Shown piece after piece: positions 25,164 to 34,410 of a DNA stretch of 57,284 nucleotides (position 1 is its first letter; every line of letters begins with the position of its first letter). The DNA comes from an uncultured Lachnospiraceae bacterium. Lineage in GTDB: Bacteria; Bacillota; Clostridia; Lachnospirales; Lachnospiraceae. Position numbers and translations under genes: made by a program. The notes under the pieces are model-generated. The model searched no databases, was not told the origin of the DNA, and was given only the letters and a program-made list of their open reading frames with translations. The stretch spans positions 1 to 57,284 of the forward strand of contig CADCIK010000005.1 of NCBI GenBank assembly GCA_902801415.1, written 5' to 3'.

Positions 25164-25841
25164 ATGAAGAATCTGTTTGGCCAGGATGGGCCGGTGATGC
25201 GTGCGCTCACGGATCTGAGCACACTCATGTTTCTCAATATTTTGACAGTCATTTTCTGCATCCCGGTGGTAACGGCAGGCGCCTCTCTGGCAGCCATGCA
25301 TTATATATTCATGGAGATGATCGAGGAGAGGGGAGGGCCGCTTGTAACGGAATTCTGGAAGCGCTTTAAAGAGAACCTTAAGAACGCTACGCCGATCTGG
25401 CTGATCATGCTGGCTGCTGCAGTGTTCCTTTATGTGGATTACAGGATCATTTCCTCCGGGCAGGCAGGCCTGCCGAGAGCGATGCTGATCCCGATCTATG
25501 CGGCGGCGTTCGCAGCTGCTTCGATCTATGTATATGTCATACCGCTGACAGCCCGTTTTGTGTATAAAACCGGCGCGGCTTTTAAGAATGCAGGGATCCT
25601 GGCGATCGCTTATTTTCCAAGGACGATTCTGATGGTCATCATCAGCGCGGCGGTCCCTTATCTGCTTTATAATGTGACACGTCTGCTTCCGCTGTTCTTC
25701 TTACTCGGTTTATCACTTCCCGGCTACTTCTGCGCACTGATCTATATGCCGGTTTTTGATAAACTGATGGGGAAACCGGAAGTGGAAGAAGAGAAACCCT
25801 GGATACTGGAGGATGAAAACACGGAAGGAAAGGAAGGATAA
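25164..25841 (+). CDS. YesL family (DUF624) membrane protein (225 aa)
   Basis: A DUF624 protein with four to five membrane segments, starting MKNLFGQDGPVMRALTDLSTLMFLN, the usual family opening. The start at 25164 is supported by AGAGGAAA just upstream; an in-frame extension to 25098 would translate the hairpin. YesL proteins are routinely encoded with carbohydrate ABC importers in Bacillota, but their function is not established. It ends three bases before malQ. Confidence 0.88.
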   Translation: MKNLFGQDGPVMRALTDLSTLMFLNILTVIFCIPVVTAGASLAAMHYIFMEMIEERGGPLVTEFWKRFKENLKNATPIWLIMLAAAVFLYVDYRIISSGQAGLPRAMLIPIYAAAFAAASIYVYVIPLTARFVYKTGAAFKNAGILAIAYFPRTILMVIISAAVPYLLYNVTRLLPLFFLLGLSLPGYFCALIYMPVFDKLMGKPEVEEEKPWILEDENTEGKEG

Positions 25842-25843
25842 AG

Positions 25844-27343
25844 ATGCGTACAAGCGGAATTCTGTTCCCGATCTTCAGTCTTCCCGGCAAATACGGGATC
25901 GGCTGTTTTTCGGAGGAGGCGTATAAGTTTGTAGATTTTCTGAAAGAAGCGGGTCAGACCTATTGGCAGATCCTGCCGCTGGGCCCTACCGGATACGGGG
26001 ATTCGCCCTACCAGTCTTTCTCGACCTTCGCGGGGAATCCGTATCTGATCAGTCTGGAAGACCTGATCGCACAGGGACTTCTGACAGAGGAAGAGTGTGA
26101 CGCGGAGGATTTCGGGGACGGCAGGGAAGTCGACTACGGCAAGCTCTATAACAGCCGCTGGGACATGCTCAGGAAAGCGTATAAGAGAAGCGGGTATAAG
26201 GAAACCGCAGAGTTTGCGGCGTTCGTGAAGGACAATGCATTCTGGCTGACCGATTACTCCCTCTTTATGGCGGTCAAGGATGTCCACGGAGGTGCGGGAA
26301 TGGATGACTGGGAGCCGGCCATCCGGGATCACAAGGAGAAAGCAGTTGCCGAGTGGTCTGAGAAACTTCGGGAAGAGACCGGTTTCTATGAGTACCTGCA
26401 GTTTGAGTTCGCGAGGCAGTGGAAGAAGCTCAGGGATTACGCGACAGAGAAAGGAATCCGGATCATTGGTGACATTCCGATCTATGTGTCGGCCGACAGC
26501 TCGGACTTCTGGGCTCACAGAGAGCTCTTCCAGCTTGACGCCAGGGGCCGCATCCGCATGATCGCGGGCGTCCCTCCGGACGGCTTCTCTGCAACCGGGC
26601 AGGTCTGGGGCAATCCGCTGTACAACTGGGATAAGCACAAGGAGACCGGATATGACTGGTGGATCCGCCGCATCGCCAAGTGCAGAGAACTCTATGACGT
26701 CATCAGGATCGATCATTTCCGCGGGTTTGATGAGTATTTTGCCATTCCGGCAGAATCGGATACGGCAGCGACCGGCCATTGGGAGAAGGGCCCCGGCACA
26801 GACCTGTTCGACGCCATCAAGGCCAGCCTTGGTGAGACGCCGATCATTGCGGAGGATCTGGGCTATGTGACGGAGACGGTGCGTCAGCTGGTCCGCGATA
26901 CGGGCTTCCCCAACATGAAGGTCCTGGAATTTGCGTTTGACTCGAGAGACTCGTCCGGCGCTATGGAGTACCTGCCCTATCGCTATCAGCGCAACTGTGT
27001 GGTCTACACGGGAACGCATGATAACGAGACCTTGCGCGGATGGATCGACAGCATTCTCCCTGTGGAGAGAAAGCAGGTCTGCGAGTATCTGGACGTCAGG
27101 ACCAAAGACCCGCAGGAGATCGTGGAAAAGATGATCATCGCGGCGTTTGGTTCCGTTGCGGATTACTGCATCATTCCGCTGCAGGACTACCTGGGGCTGG
27201 ACAACAGCGCGCGCATTAACCAGCCGTCCACGAACGGCAAGAACTGGAAGTGGCGCGTGAACAAAAAGGATCTGTCCGCCAAGCTGGCCGGCCGGATCGC
27301 AGCTCTGACAGCTCTATATGGCAGAATGCCGGAAGAGAACTGA
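25844..27343 (+). CDS. malQ: 4-alpha-glucanotransferase, GH77 (499 aa)
   Basis: A cytoplasmic disproportionating enzyme that transfers alpha-1,4-glucan segments and so processes imported maltodextrins. GH77 catalytic motifs are present: the nucleophile Asp in VIRIDHFRGFDEY, the acid/base Glu in IIAEDLGYV and the stabilising Asp in TGTHDNETLRGW. Length and frame are normal. GGAAAGGAAGG lies upstream of the ATG, and the gene is tightly linked to yesL (2-nt gap). Confidence 0.97.
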   Translation: MRTSGILFPIFSLPGKYGIGCFSEEAYKFVDFLKEAGQTYWQILPLGPTGYGDSPYQSFSTFAGNPYLISLEDLIAQGLLTEEECDAEDFGDGREVDYGKLYNSRWDMLRKAYKRSGYKETAEFAAFVKDNAFWLTDYSLFMAVKDVHGGAGMDDWEPAIRDHKEKAVAEWSEKLREETGFYEYLQFEFARQWKKLRDYATEKGIRIIGDIPIYVSADSSDFWAHRELFQLDARGRIRMIAGVPPDGFSATGQVWGNPLYNWDKHKETGYDWWIRRIAKCRELYDVIRIDHFRGFDEYFAIPAESDTAATGHWEKGPGTDLFDAIKASLGETPIIAEDLGYVTETVRQLVRDTGFPNMKVLEFAFDSRDSSGAMEYLPYRYQRNCVVYTGTHDNETLRGWIDSILPVERKQVCEYLDVRTKDPQEIVEKMIIAAFGSVADYCIIPLQDYLGLDNSARINQPSTNGKNWKWRVNKKDLSAKLAGRIAALTALYGRMPEEN

Positions 27344-27415
27344 CCGGAGGAGAAGGTACCGAAACCAAGGATTAACCGTGAGACAATAGGCAGGCTCTTT
27401 GATTTGGAGGTAAGT

Positions 27416-29080
27416 ATGAAAAAGACCTGGTGGAAAGAAAGTGTAGTATATCAGATCTATCCCCGAAGCTACGCGGACAGCAACGGCGACGGAATCGGCG
27501 ACATTAACGGGATCACGTCCAAACTGGATTACTTAAAGCTGCTCGGTATTGACGTCATCTGGCTCTCCCCCGTCTATAAATCGCCCAACGATGACAACGG
27601 CTATGACATCAGCGATTATGAGGCGATCATGGATGAGTTCGGCACCATGGAGGATTTTGACCGGATGCTGAGTGAGGCGCATGCCCGCGGGATCAAGATC
27701 GTGATGGACCTCGTTGTCAACCACACGTCCGACGAGCATGAGTGGTTCCTGGAGAGCCGCAGCAGCAAGGACAATCCCAAGAGAGATTATTACTTCTGGA
27801 GAGAAGGCAGGGACGGCAAAGAGCCCAACAACTGGGGCTCCTGGTTCTCCGGTTCCGCGTGGAAGTACGATGAGACGACGGATATGTACTACCTGCATCT
27901 GTTCTCTCCCAAACAGCCCGACCTCAACTGGGACAATCCCGCTGTCAGAAAGGAAGTTTTCGATATGATGACCCGCTGGTGCGAGAAGGGAATCGACGGC
28001 TTCCGCATGGACGTCATCAGCCTGATCTCCAAGCCGGCCGGCCTGCCCGACGCGCCGCTCATGAACGAGCTCTACGGTGACTGCGGATGCACGGCCAACG
28101 GGCCTCACGTCCACGAGTACCTGCAGGAGATGAACGAGAAAGTTCTCTCCAAATTTGACATTATGACCGTCGGCGAGACGGCGTGCGTCACGCTCGAAGA
28201 GGCCAAAAAATACGCCAACAGCGAAGGCACCGAGCTCAACATGGTCTTCCAGTTCGAGCATGTAGGTCTCGACGGAGACGCGGAGTTCAAATGGTCCACC
28301 AGAAAGATGCCGCTCGTGCCGCTCAAGGAGAACCTTACCAAGTGGCAGAAGGGTCTGGATGAAGTGGCCTGGAACAGCATTTTCTTCTGCAACCACGATC
28401 AGCCCCGTGTGGTCAACCGTCTGGGTGATCCTTCCGACGAATATCGCGAAGTATCTGCCAAGTGTATCGCGACCTGCCTGCATATGATGCAGGGAACGCC
28501 ATACGTATACCAGGGCGAAGAACTGGGCATGACCAACTATCCCTTCCAGTCTGTAAAGGACTTCAACGACCTTGAGTCGATCAACGCTTACTATGAGCTG
28601 ACGGAGAAGATGGGGTGGAAACCCAGTGAGATCTTCCCCAAGATCGCCAACAAGAGCCGCGACAACGCCCGCACACCGATGCAGTGGGACGATTCGCCCA
28701 ACGCAGGTTTCACTACAGGAAAGCCCTGGCTGGCCGTCAATCCCAACTACAAGAAGGTTAACGCCGCCGAGCAGGTTGCGCGCGCGGATTCCGTCTTCAA
28801 CTACTACAAGAAGCTGATCGAGCTGCGCCACAAGTACGAGATCATCGTCTATGGCCACTACGATCTGCAGCTTGCGGAGGACCCCGAGCTCTATGTCTAT
28901 ACGAGAGAGCTGGATGGGAAAAAGCTTCTGGTCGTCTGCAATTTCTCTGACAATGAGAGAGAGTTCATGCCGGATGAGGAGTTCAGGAACGGCGAAGTGC
29001 TGATCCAGAACTATGAGGGAAGCGACGTCTTTGACGGAATACTTTCGCCTTATGAAGCGTATGTCATTTATACTGAATGA
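27416..29080 (+). CDS. malL: Oligo-1,6-glucosidase / dextran glucosidase, GH13_31 (554 aa)
   Basis: A cytoplasmic alpha-glucosidase cleaving short isomalto-oligosaccharides. The catalytic triad aligns closely with Bacillus oligo-1,6-glucosidase: D199 (GFRMDV), E254 (TVGETA) and D328 (CNHDQPR). The residue after the nucleophile is Val (V200), which in this subfamily favours alpha-1,6 over alpha-1,4 bonds. The ATG at 27416 is chosen over the in-frame TTG at 27404 because GGAGG lies at 27406-27410. It is the last gene of the alpha-glucan operon, followed by a terminator. Confidence 0.94.
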   Translation: MKKTWWKESVVYQIYPRSYADSNGDGIGDINGITSKLDYLKLLGIDVIWLSPVYKSPNDDNGYDISDYEAIMDEFGTMEDFDRMLSEAHARGIKIVMDLVVNHTSDEHEWFLESRSSKDNPKRDYYFWREGRDGKEPNNWGSWFSGSAWKYDETTDMYYLHLFSPKQPDLNWDNPAVRKEVFDMMTRWCEKGIDGFRMDVISLISKPAGLPDAPLMNELYGDCGCTANGPHVHEYLQEMNEKVLSKFDIMTVGETACVTLEEAKKYANSEGTELNMVFQFEHVGLDGDAEFKWSTRKMPLVPLKENLTKWQKGLDEVAWNSIFFCNHDQPRVVNRLGDPSDEYREVSAKCIATCLHMMQGTPYVYQGEELGMTNYPFQSVKDFNDLESINAYYELTEKMGWKPSEIFPKIANKSRDNARTPMQWDDSPNAGFTTGKPWLAVNPNYKKVNAAEQVARADSVFNYYKKLIELRHKYEIIVYGHYDLQLAEDPELYVYTRELDGKKLLVVCNFSDNEREFMPDEEFRNGEVLIQNYEGSDVFDGILSPYEAYVIYTE

Positions 29081-29094
29081 ATTTGAATAAGCGG

Positions 29095-29140
29095 AAGGAC
29101 TGCTGTATCAGGAAGCGATTCCTGATGCGGCAGTCCTTTT
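29095..29140 (+). terminator. Terminator of the alpha-glucan operon
   Basis: A long hairpin, AAGGACTGC...ATCAGGA with TCCTGAT...GCAGTCCTTTT, ending in a T run. Confidence 0.88.
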
Positions 29141-29208
29141 GTTGTGAGGAAAGACTGTCCCGCATAGCATCTAAATCCTTTCAGTCCGTTTTGTGCAGGA
29201 AAATCTGC

Positions 29209-29214
29209 TATAAT
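29209..29214 (+). promoter_or_regulatory. -10 element upstream of the deaminase-like gene
   Basis: A perfect TATAAT 53 nt before the GTG start. No convincing -35 at 16-18 nt. Confidence 0.4.
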
Positions 29215-29267
29215 GTACTAAATGTGCCTGTAATAAAAAGCTGCGAGAAAGAGGAGATCCGAAAGCC

Positions 29268-31646
29268 GTGATATGGTTTCAGCGCTTTTACCTGGATAAA
29301 GAAAAGGATGTGATCGTGGATCTGTACAGAGAGCGCGGGGGGATTATGCGCTTTGTCCTTTCTACGCCTAACCACGGGACCGGGAATCTGATCCGGAACC
29401 TGGCTGCGCTCTGCGGGCTGCCGCTCTCAGAGGGAAGCGACGGACTCCTGGTCATCCGGGGAACCGTTCCCAGTTATATCGACGGCTATAACAGACAGCT
29501 TTATATATTCCGGCTCGGAGATACGAAGGTGGCCAACATCTACCCGGACGGGCGCGTTGAGATCAAGGCGCAGATCCCGGCGATCTCCAAGACGCTGATG
29601 AGCCAGACCAAGGACTACCGCCTCGACGAAAAGAGGACCATCGTCAAGACATATATCCGCACCGAACTCAAATTCCGCACGGATCTCCATACACATATGA
29701 ACGCCAATCTCCACCCCGATCTTCTGATCGCGCTGGGGATCTGTCATCAGATCCGCTATCCGCTCTACTATATCAAAAAGCTCGGCCTGCGCTGTACCAA
29801 GGCGCAGCAGGAAAAGCTCGCAGAGCGGCGCAGTCTGTCGGAGGCGCAGTACAAGGACTGCGGTCTGACCGGCAAGTATCTGACCCGAAGGATCGATGAC
29901 AATACATTTCTGAATTTTGCCGACCTGATCCTGAATGATCCGGAGGACGCGGCCTGCAATATCCCAAGGATCCGGAGATCGCTTGCCATCCTCAAGGACG
30001 GGCAGGCCGTATTCACCAATCTGGAAAAGGTATATCTCTACCGTTATGTTTTTGCCAAGGGCGTGAAAGCTGACGACCCTATGCCGCTTGACCGCGAAAG
30101 TATCGATCAGATTCCGGACGCGGACATCAGGGCCGCTGTGATCCAGATCCTGGAGGACCGGAAATCTCCGGCCTACCGGGACAATACGCTGTTTCAGGAC
30201 AAGCTCCTATGGATCGCGCGCAGCTACGCGAAGCAGGGAGTCTGCTATGCGGAAATCTCGGACACGACCCTGGTCAAAAAACAGGGAGCAGCCCAAATGC
30301 TCTCTCAGGTACACGCCGTCATGCCTGCCATTACAAAGGAGACCGGCGTGCTGCTCCGTTTTCTGGCAGCGATCCGCCGCATTCCGCTGACGATCGTCAA
30401 AGACCAGGTGGAGACGGGAGACTATTTCCGGGAGAATCTGGAGACATTGGAAGAGGTGATCACCGATCCCTATGTGGCGGGAAGCGATATCATCGGAGAG
30501 GAACTCAACGATATAAGGGATATCGCACCGGTAATCCACGAGATCGTGCGGATCGCGCAGGCAGATCCAGGATTTGTGATAAGGGTCCATGCCGGTGAGA
30601 ATGACGGGCTGCGCGACAATATCGCCAACAGTCTCCGATGCATAAAAGAAGCGCTGGCTCCGGGGCAGAAGATGCCTGTAGTCAGGATCGGGCACGGTCT
30701 GTACACGCCGGACCTGCGCCGCGGCAAGGGAAAGGCGCTGATCAAAGAACTTACGGAGAGCGGCGCTGTTCTTGAGTTTCAGATCACCTCCAATGTGCGG
30801 CTGAACAACCTGAGCGGCATGAGGAACCATCCGCTTCGCCAGTATCTGGCCTATGGAATCCGATGCGTGCAGGGGACAGACGGAGGCGCGATCTACGGGA
30901 GTGACTCGATCGACGAACAGCTCTCGCTGGAGAAGATGCTGGGCCTGTCCGATGAGGAGATGCTCCGGATGCGGAAGGCGGAGGACGCCGTTCTTGAGGC
31001 GAGCCTTCACACTTTTGAAAGAAAAGTCGCGGAATTCGATGAGAAGAACCGGACTGAAATGCACGAGATCGATCACAGGATCTCCCTGATCGGAAAGCGC
31101 TCCCTGCGGGCGGCGGACGCTCTGGCGGAGCAGATCCGCGAGCTGCCATTGGACGGTGAACCGATCGTGATCATCGGCGGAAGTTTCAGCCATGATAATC
31201 ACAGGGTCAGGATGACAGAAGAGAATAAGAGGAGGATCGACCGGCTGCTTGAGAGGGAAGATCCGGAGAAGGTGTTTTTTGTCATCGGTCACGCGCTGCG
31301 CGGCTACGAACAGTACCTGGTCAGGAAGAACCGCGGCCGGTTCCGCATCTTCGCAATGGTGCCGTCTATGATCACGGAGGCGGAGTGCCGGAAGCTGCGC
31401 GGAAGCAAGGCAGGTATCCGCGTCTCCATTGAGCCGGTTCCAATGGGCACGTATAAGAGCTTCGCCTATGAGATCTTTAAGAGGAGACCGTCCAGGCTGA
31501 TCGCGTTTGACGGAAACATTGCCGGCGCCAACATGATCCAGGAGGCGAGAAACAGCAAGTATCCCTGCACCATCTATGTGAGCGCGGGATGCAGAGCGCT
31601 GAAAGTGAAAGCCGATTCCCTCGAGGGATATGTGAGATTGTTCTGA
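29268..31646 (+). CDS. Large adenosine/AMP deaminase-like protein with unknown N-terminal and Rossmann-like C-terminal domains (792 aa)
   Basis: The middle of the protein is an adenosine-deaminase-like metal-dependent hydrolase: H141-T-H143 (DLHTHMN), H441-A-G-E444, H476 (RIGHG) and D538 (QGTDGG), the metal ligands and catalytic Glu of that fold. The second Asp of the usual TDD is Gly, and the HxH-to-HAGE interval is far longer than in standard deaminases. Residues 1-~125 match nothing I know. Residues ~625-792 look like a separate alpha/beta domain starting IVIIGGSFSHDN, possibly SLOG-like. GTG at 29268 has GAGGAG 11 nt upstream; ATG at 29346, behind a G-rich stretch, is an alternative start. 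It is monocistronic. The substrate is unknown; a nucleotide-signalling or defence role is speculation. Confidence 0.7.
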   Translation: MIWFQRFYLDKEKDVIVDLYRERGGIMRFVLSTPNHGTGNLIRNLAALCGLPLSEGSDGLLVIRGTVPSYIDGYNRQLYIFRLGDTKVANIYPDGRVEIKAQIPAISKTLMSQTKDYRLDEKRTIVKTYIRTELKFRTDLHTHMNANLHPDLLIALGICHQIRYPLYYIKKLGLRCTKAQQEKLAERRSLSEAQYKDCGLTGKYLTRRIDDNTFLNFADLILNDPEDAACNIPRIRRSLAILKDGQAVFTNLEKVYLYRYVFAKGVKADDPMPLDRESIDQIPDADIRAAVIQILEDRKSPAYRDNTLFQDKLLWIARSYAKQGVCYAEISDTTLVKKQGAAQMLSQVHAVMPAITKETGVLLRFLAAIRRIPLTIVKDQVETGDYFRENLETLEEVITDPYVAGSDIIGEELNDIRDIAPVIHEIVRIAQADPGFVIRVHAGENDGLRDNIANSLRCIKEALAPGQKMPVVRIGHGLYTPDLRRGKGKALIKELTESGAVLEFQITSNVRLNNLSGMRNHPLRQYLAYGIRCVQGTDGGAIYGSDSIDEQLSLEKMLGLSDEEMLRMRKAEDAVLEASLHTFERKVAEFDEKNRTEMHEIDHRISLIGKRSLRAADALAEQIRELPLDGEPIVIIGGSFSHDNHRVRMTEENKRRIDRLLEREDPEKVFFVIGHALRGYEQYLVRKNRGRFRIFAMVPSMITEAECRKLRGSKAGIRVSIEPVPMGTYKSFAYEIFKRRPSRLIAFDGNIAGANMIQEARNSKYPCTIYVSAGCRALKVKADSLEGYVRLF

Positions 31647-31688
31647 CGAAAGTGACAGCTGTTAATGTCGATTTTTAGGAAATAAATC

Positions 31689-31714
31689 TGTAAGAAACGG
31701 AGTATCGCGCCGTC
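31689..31714 (+). promoter_or_regulatory. Candidate ECF-type promoter
   Basis: TGTAAG (31689-31694), exactly 16 nt, CGTC (31711-31714), close to the TGTAAC-N16-CGTC pattern recognised by many ECF sigma factors. It lies 49 nt before the sigma factor ATG, so autoregulation is likely. Confidence 0.5.
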
Positions 31715-31762
31715 AATACAAGTATAAGCGGTGCATAAAGCCCAAATAAAAAAGGAAAATCC

Positions 31763-32326
31763 ATGGAAGATACCGCAATCATCGATCTGTACTGGAAGAG
31801 GGACGAAAGAGCCATCGAAGAGACAGACCGCAAATATGGAAATTATTGTTACACAGTAGCGGACAACATATTGAGAAGCCGCGAGGACTCGGAGGAATGT
31901 GTCAGCGACACATGGCTGCGGGCCTGGAATTCGATGCCTCCTCAGAGGCCTTCTATTCTGCGCGCTTTTTTGGCCAAGATCACGAGAAATCTGGCTTTTG
32001 ACCGCTACAGAGCAAGAAGCGCCGCCAAGCGTGGAAACGGCACGATGGAGGCGGTGCTCGACGAGCTGGCAGAGTGCGCGGATACGTCCGGCAATTGGGA
32101 CGCGGTGGAAGCGTACGAGGCCAAAGAACTGGGAGAGGCGATCGGAAGATTCGCGAGAGAACTCCCGGACAAGGAGGCAAGGCTGTTTGTGAGGAGATAC
32201 TTCTTTTCTGAGGCGACTTCTGACATTGCCCGGCGTTATCAGATGACGGAGAACAATGTCACGGTGAGCCTTAGCAGGATCAGAAAGAAACTCCGCAAGT
32301 ACCTGACAGAGGGGGGATTTATGTAA
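31763..32326 (+). CDS. ECF-type RNA polymerase sigma factor (187 aa)
   Basis: Region 2 spans about residues 15-80 (DRKYGNYCYTVADNIL, SDTWLRAWNS, ARSAAKRG after RNLAFDRYR) and region 4 about 130-185 (DIARRYQMTENNVTVSLSRIRKKL helix-turn-helix). There is no region 1 or 3, as in ECF factors. Its stop overlaps the start of a membrane anti-sigma-like protein by one base. It should direct polymerase to a small set of envelope-stress-like promoters, including its own. Confidence 0.93.
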   Translation: MEDTAIIDLYWKRDERAIEETDRKYGNYCYTVADNILRSREDSEECVSDTWLRAWNSMPPQRPSILRAFLAKITRNLAFDRYRARSAAKRGNGTMEAVLDELAECADTSGNWDAVEAYEAKELGEAIGRFARELPDKEARLFVRRYFFSEATSDIARRYQMTENNVTVSLSRIRKKLRKYLTEGGFM

Positions 32327-33153
32327 TGAAAGCGGAGGACCTTTACAAAGCAATGGAAGGGATCGACGATGAGTTGATCCTGCGAAGCGAACACAGAATA
32401 GAGACTGCCCGGGAAGAGGAAGAAGAGGCGGAACGCAGGAAAAAACGCAAAGCGAAGAACAGCAGAGCGAGATTTCACCGGTACTTTACGATCGCCGCGA
32501 CGACAGCGGCTGCCGTTTTCCTGCTGCTTATGGCCAGAGAACTGGCAGGCGCCCGCGGTCTAAAGAGCGCAAAGAGCAGCAATCTGACCTCCGGTACGGT
32601 GGCGCAGAGCCAGGATGACCAGTATATGGCGGAGGCAATGGAAGAAGCGGCGGCAGAGGAAGAAGCGATGCCGGAGACTTTCTCCGAAAGCGCCGAAGAT
32701 ACTGTACAGGATAACGATTCTGTACAGAGCGAAGAAGCGGCCGCTCCCGTCGAGGCAGAAGTGCCTGCTGAAGAGAGCGTGCAGGATAAGTCGCTGGCAG
32801 AAGATGCCGGAAAGACTGCAGTGGACCTGCTGGGAGAGATGGCGGATGAATATGTCGCCCTCGAGTATATCTCGGCAGAGGATGAAGCCAAGGGCGGAGC
32901 CAGGACCGTGCCCGACTATACCAAAGCCGGTGAGGCGGCGCTGTCAGCCGCATTTGAGAGCGGCAGGGCCGAGCCTTCTTTCCTGGCCAAGAAAGGAAAA
33001 CCTGTCTACTATGTTTATCTGACCCGAAAAGGCGGGCAAGTGAACAAGGCTACATTCTATGAGAATGAATATATCAGTCTGGACAGTATTCCCGGCGTGG
33101 TCATGAAGATTTCACATGCGGAATATGAGGCGGTGATGCAGCTGTTCCGCTGA
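32326..33153 (+). CDS. Membrane protein, probable anti-sigma factor partner (275 aa)
   Basis: The N-terminal ~45 residues are cytoplasmic, highly charged and begin MKAEDLYKAMEGIDDELIL, the pattern of short sigma-binding segments encoded next to ECF factors in Clostridia. One membrane helix follows (about 49-67, TIAATTAAAVFLLLMARE), then a Glu/Ala-rich external linker (~95-165) and a small folded C-terminal domain. The 1-nt overlap with the sigma gene implies coupled, stoichiometric synthesis. The anti-sigma role is inferred from context and topology. Confidence 0.75.
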   Translation: MKAEDLYKAMEGIDDELILRSEHRIETAREEEEEAERRKKRKAKNSRARFHRYFTIAATTAAAVFLLLMARELAGARGLKSAKSSNLTSGTVAQSQDDQYMAEAMEEAAAEEEAMPETFSESAEDTVQDNDSVQSEEAAAPVEAEVPAEESVQDKSLAEDAGKTAVDLLGEMADEYVALEYISAEDEAKGGARTVPDYTKAGEAALSAAFESGRAEPSFLAKKGKPVYYVYLTRKGGQVNKATFYENEYISLDSIPGVVMKISHAEYEAVMQLFR

Positions 33154-33166
33154 AGGGAGGAGTAGC

Positions 33167-34339
33167 ATGAAAAAGAGATTTGTGGTGCCTGCGGTTCTTG
33201 TAATGGCGATGTGCCTTTCCGGATGCGGCCATTCCGCTTCCTACAGCGAGGCACCGTCTGCATCGTATATGAAGGAAGACATGGAATACGCGGCGGAGGA
33301 AGCGGCGTATGATGTGGCGGATGGCACATACATGGCCGATGCTGAAGCTGCCATGGAAGCGGGCGGCGCCATGAAAGACAGCGGCTCGAACGGCGAGGAG
33401 ACGTCCGCGCTGCGGGCGCAGGACGGCCAAAAGATCGTCTACACGGGAAACCTCAGTATTCAGACACTGGAATATGACAAGTCCGCGGCGAGCATCCGCA
33501 AAAAGATCCGGGAAGCCGGCGGCTTTTCCGAGTCGGAAAGCGAAAGCGACAGAGACTATAACTGGTACAGATATTCTACCGGATCAAGCAGTACCAGAAG
33601 CCTGAGCATTACGGCAAGGATACCTTCCGAGAAGTTCGAGTCCTTCATGGACTCCCTCAGCGGTGACGGAAAGATCATGAACCGCTCTATGAACGCGGAG
33701 AATATCAGCCAGGTCTATGCCAACAAGGAGACCTACAAAAAGGCGCTCGAGAAGGAGCAGGAGAGACTGCTGGCTATGATGGACAAGGCGGAGACGATCG
33801 AGGATATGATCGCCGTGGAGTCCAGACTTTCGGATGTGGAGCGTCAGCTCAACGCGTACAAGACCGATCTCTCGGCTATGGACAAAGATGTCCAGTATTC
33901 CACCATCTATATTGACCTGCAGGAAGTCAAGCGTTACTCCGATGAAACGCCTACGACAACATTCCCGGAAAAGGTCAAATATGCCTTTGAAGACGCGATC
34001 AGCACCTTCAGGGATTTCTGCGAGGGCATTATTCTGTTCGTCGTCAGATCCTTCCCCTTCCTGATCCTTCTGGGAATCGTGATCGCACTCCTCATCAGGC
34101 AGGCTAAAAAGAGCCAGGCTAAGAAGATCGCCATGATGTCCGATCCGGAATACGCGAAGATGATGAACGAGAAGGCGCGCGCAAAAGCGGAAGCGGATGC
34201 AAGAAAACGGGCTGCCAGAGAGGCAAAGCGCCGGAACAGAGGCGGACTTTTCGGAAAGAAGAAGGAGACAGACCCGGTTCTTCCCGCGCAGGAAGCGCCG
34301 AAGGACAAGCCTGATACAAACCCGGATGAAAATGAGTAA
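33167..34339 (+). CDS. DUF4349 lipoprotein with C-terminal membrane helix (390 aa)
   Basis: The lipobox CLSGC places the acylated Cys at position 20. A DUF4349 domain follows (KIVYTGNLSIQTLEYDKS, ARIPSEKFESFMDSL, with a coiled-coil-like AYKTDLSAMDKDVQYSTI stretch). A single membrane helix (about 283-305) precedes a basic, Lys/Arg-rich cytoplasmic tail. The protein is therefore held at both ends of its external domain. It sits 13 nt after the anti-sigma-like gene with a GGGAGGAG site. DUF4349 proteins are frequent companions of ECF sigma/anti-sigma pairs; their function is not established. Confidence 0.88.
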   Translation: MKKRFVVPAVLVMAMCLSGCGHSASYSEAPSASYMKEDMEYAAEEAAYDVADGTYMADAEAAMEAGGAMKDSGSNGEETSALRAQDGQKIVYTGNLSIQTLEYDKSAASIRKKIREAGGFSESESESDRDYNWYRYSTGSSSTRSLSITARIPSEKFESFMDSLSGDGKIMNRSMNAENISQVYANKETYKKALEKEQERLLAMMDKAETIEDMIAVESRLSDVERQLNAYKTDLSAMDKDVQYSTIYIDLQEVKRYSDETPTTTFPEKVKYAFEDAISTFRDFCEGIILFVVRSFPFLILLGIVIALLIRQAKKSQAKKIAMMSDPEYAKMMNEKARAKAEADARKRAAREAKRRNRGGLFGKKKETDPVLPAQEAPKDKPDTNPDENE

Positions 34340-34362
34340 TAAGTGATCCAAATGATATTAGG

Positions 34363-34390
34363 GCTGCCGCATTTTTGCGGCAGCTTTTTT
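34363..34390 (+). terminator. Terminator of the sigma/anti-sigma/DUF4349 operon
   Basis: GCTGCCGC, loop ATTTTT, GCGGCAGC, then TTTTTT. Confidence 0.92.
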
Positions 34391-34410
34391 GATGCAGTCT
34401 GCTACCGCGC

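Noticed and set aside
31646-31688. Terminator after the deaminase-like gene
   Set aside because: Only a four-base GACA/TGTC stem precedes the T-rich stretch, too weak to call.
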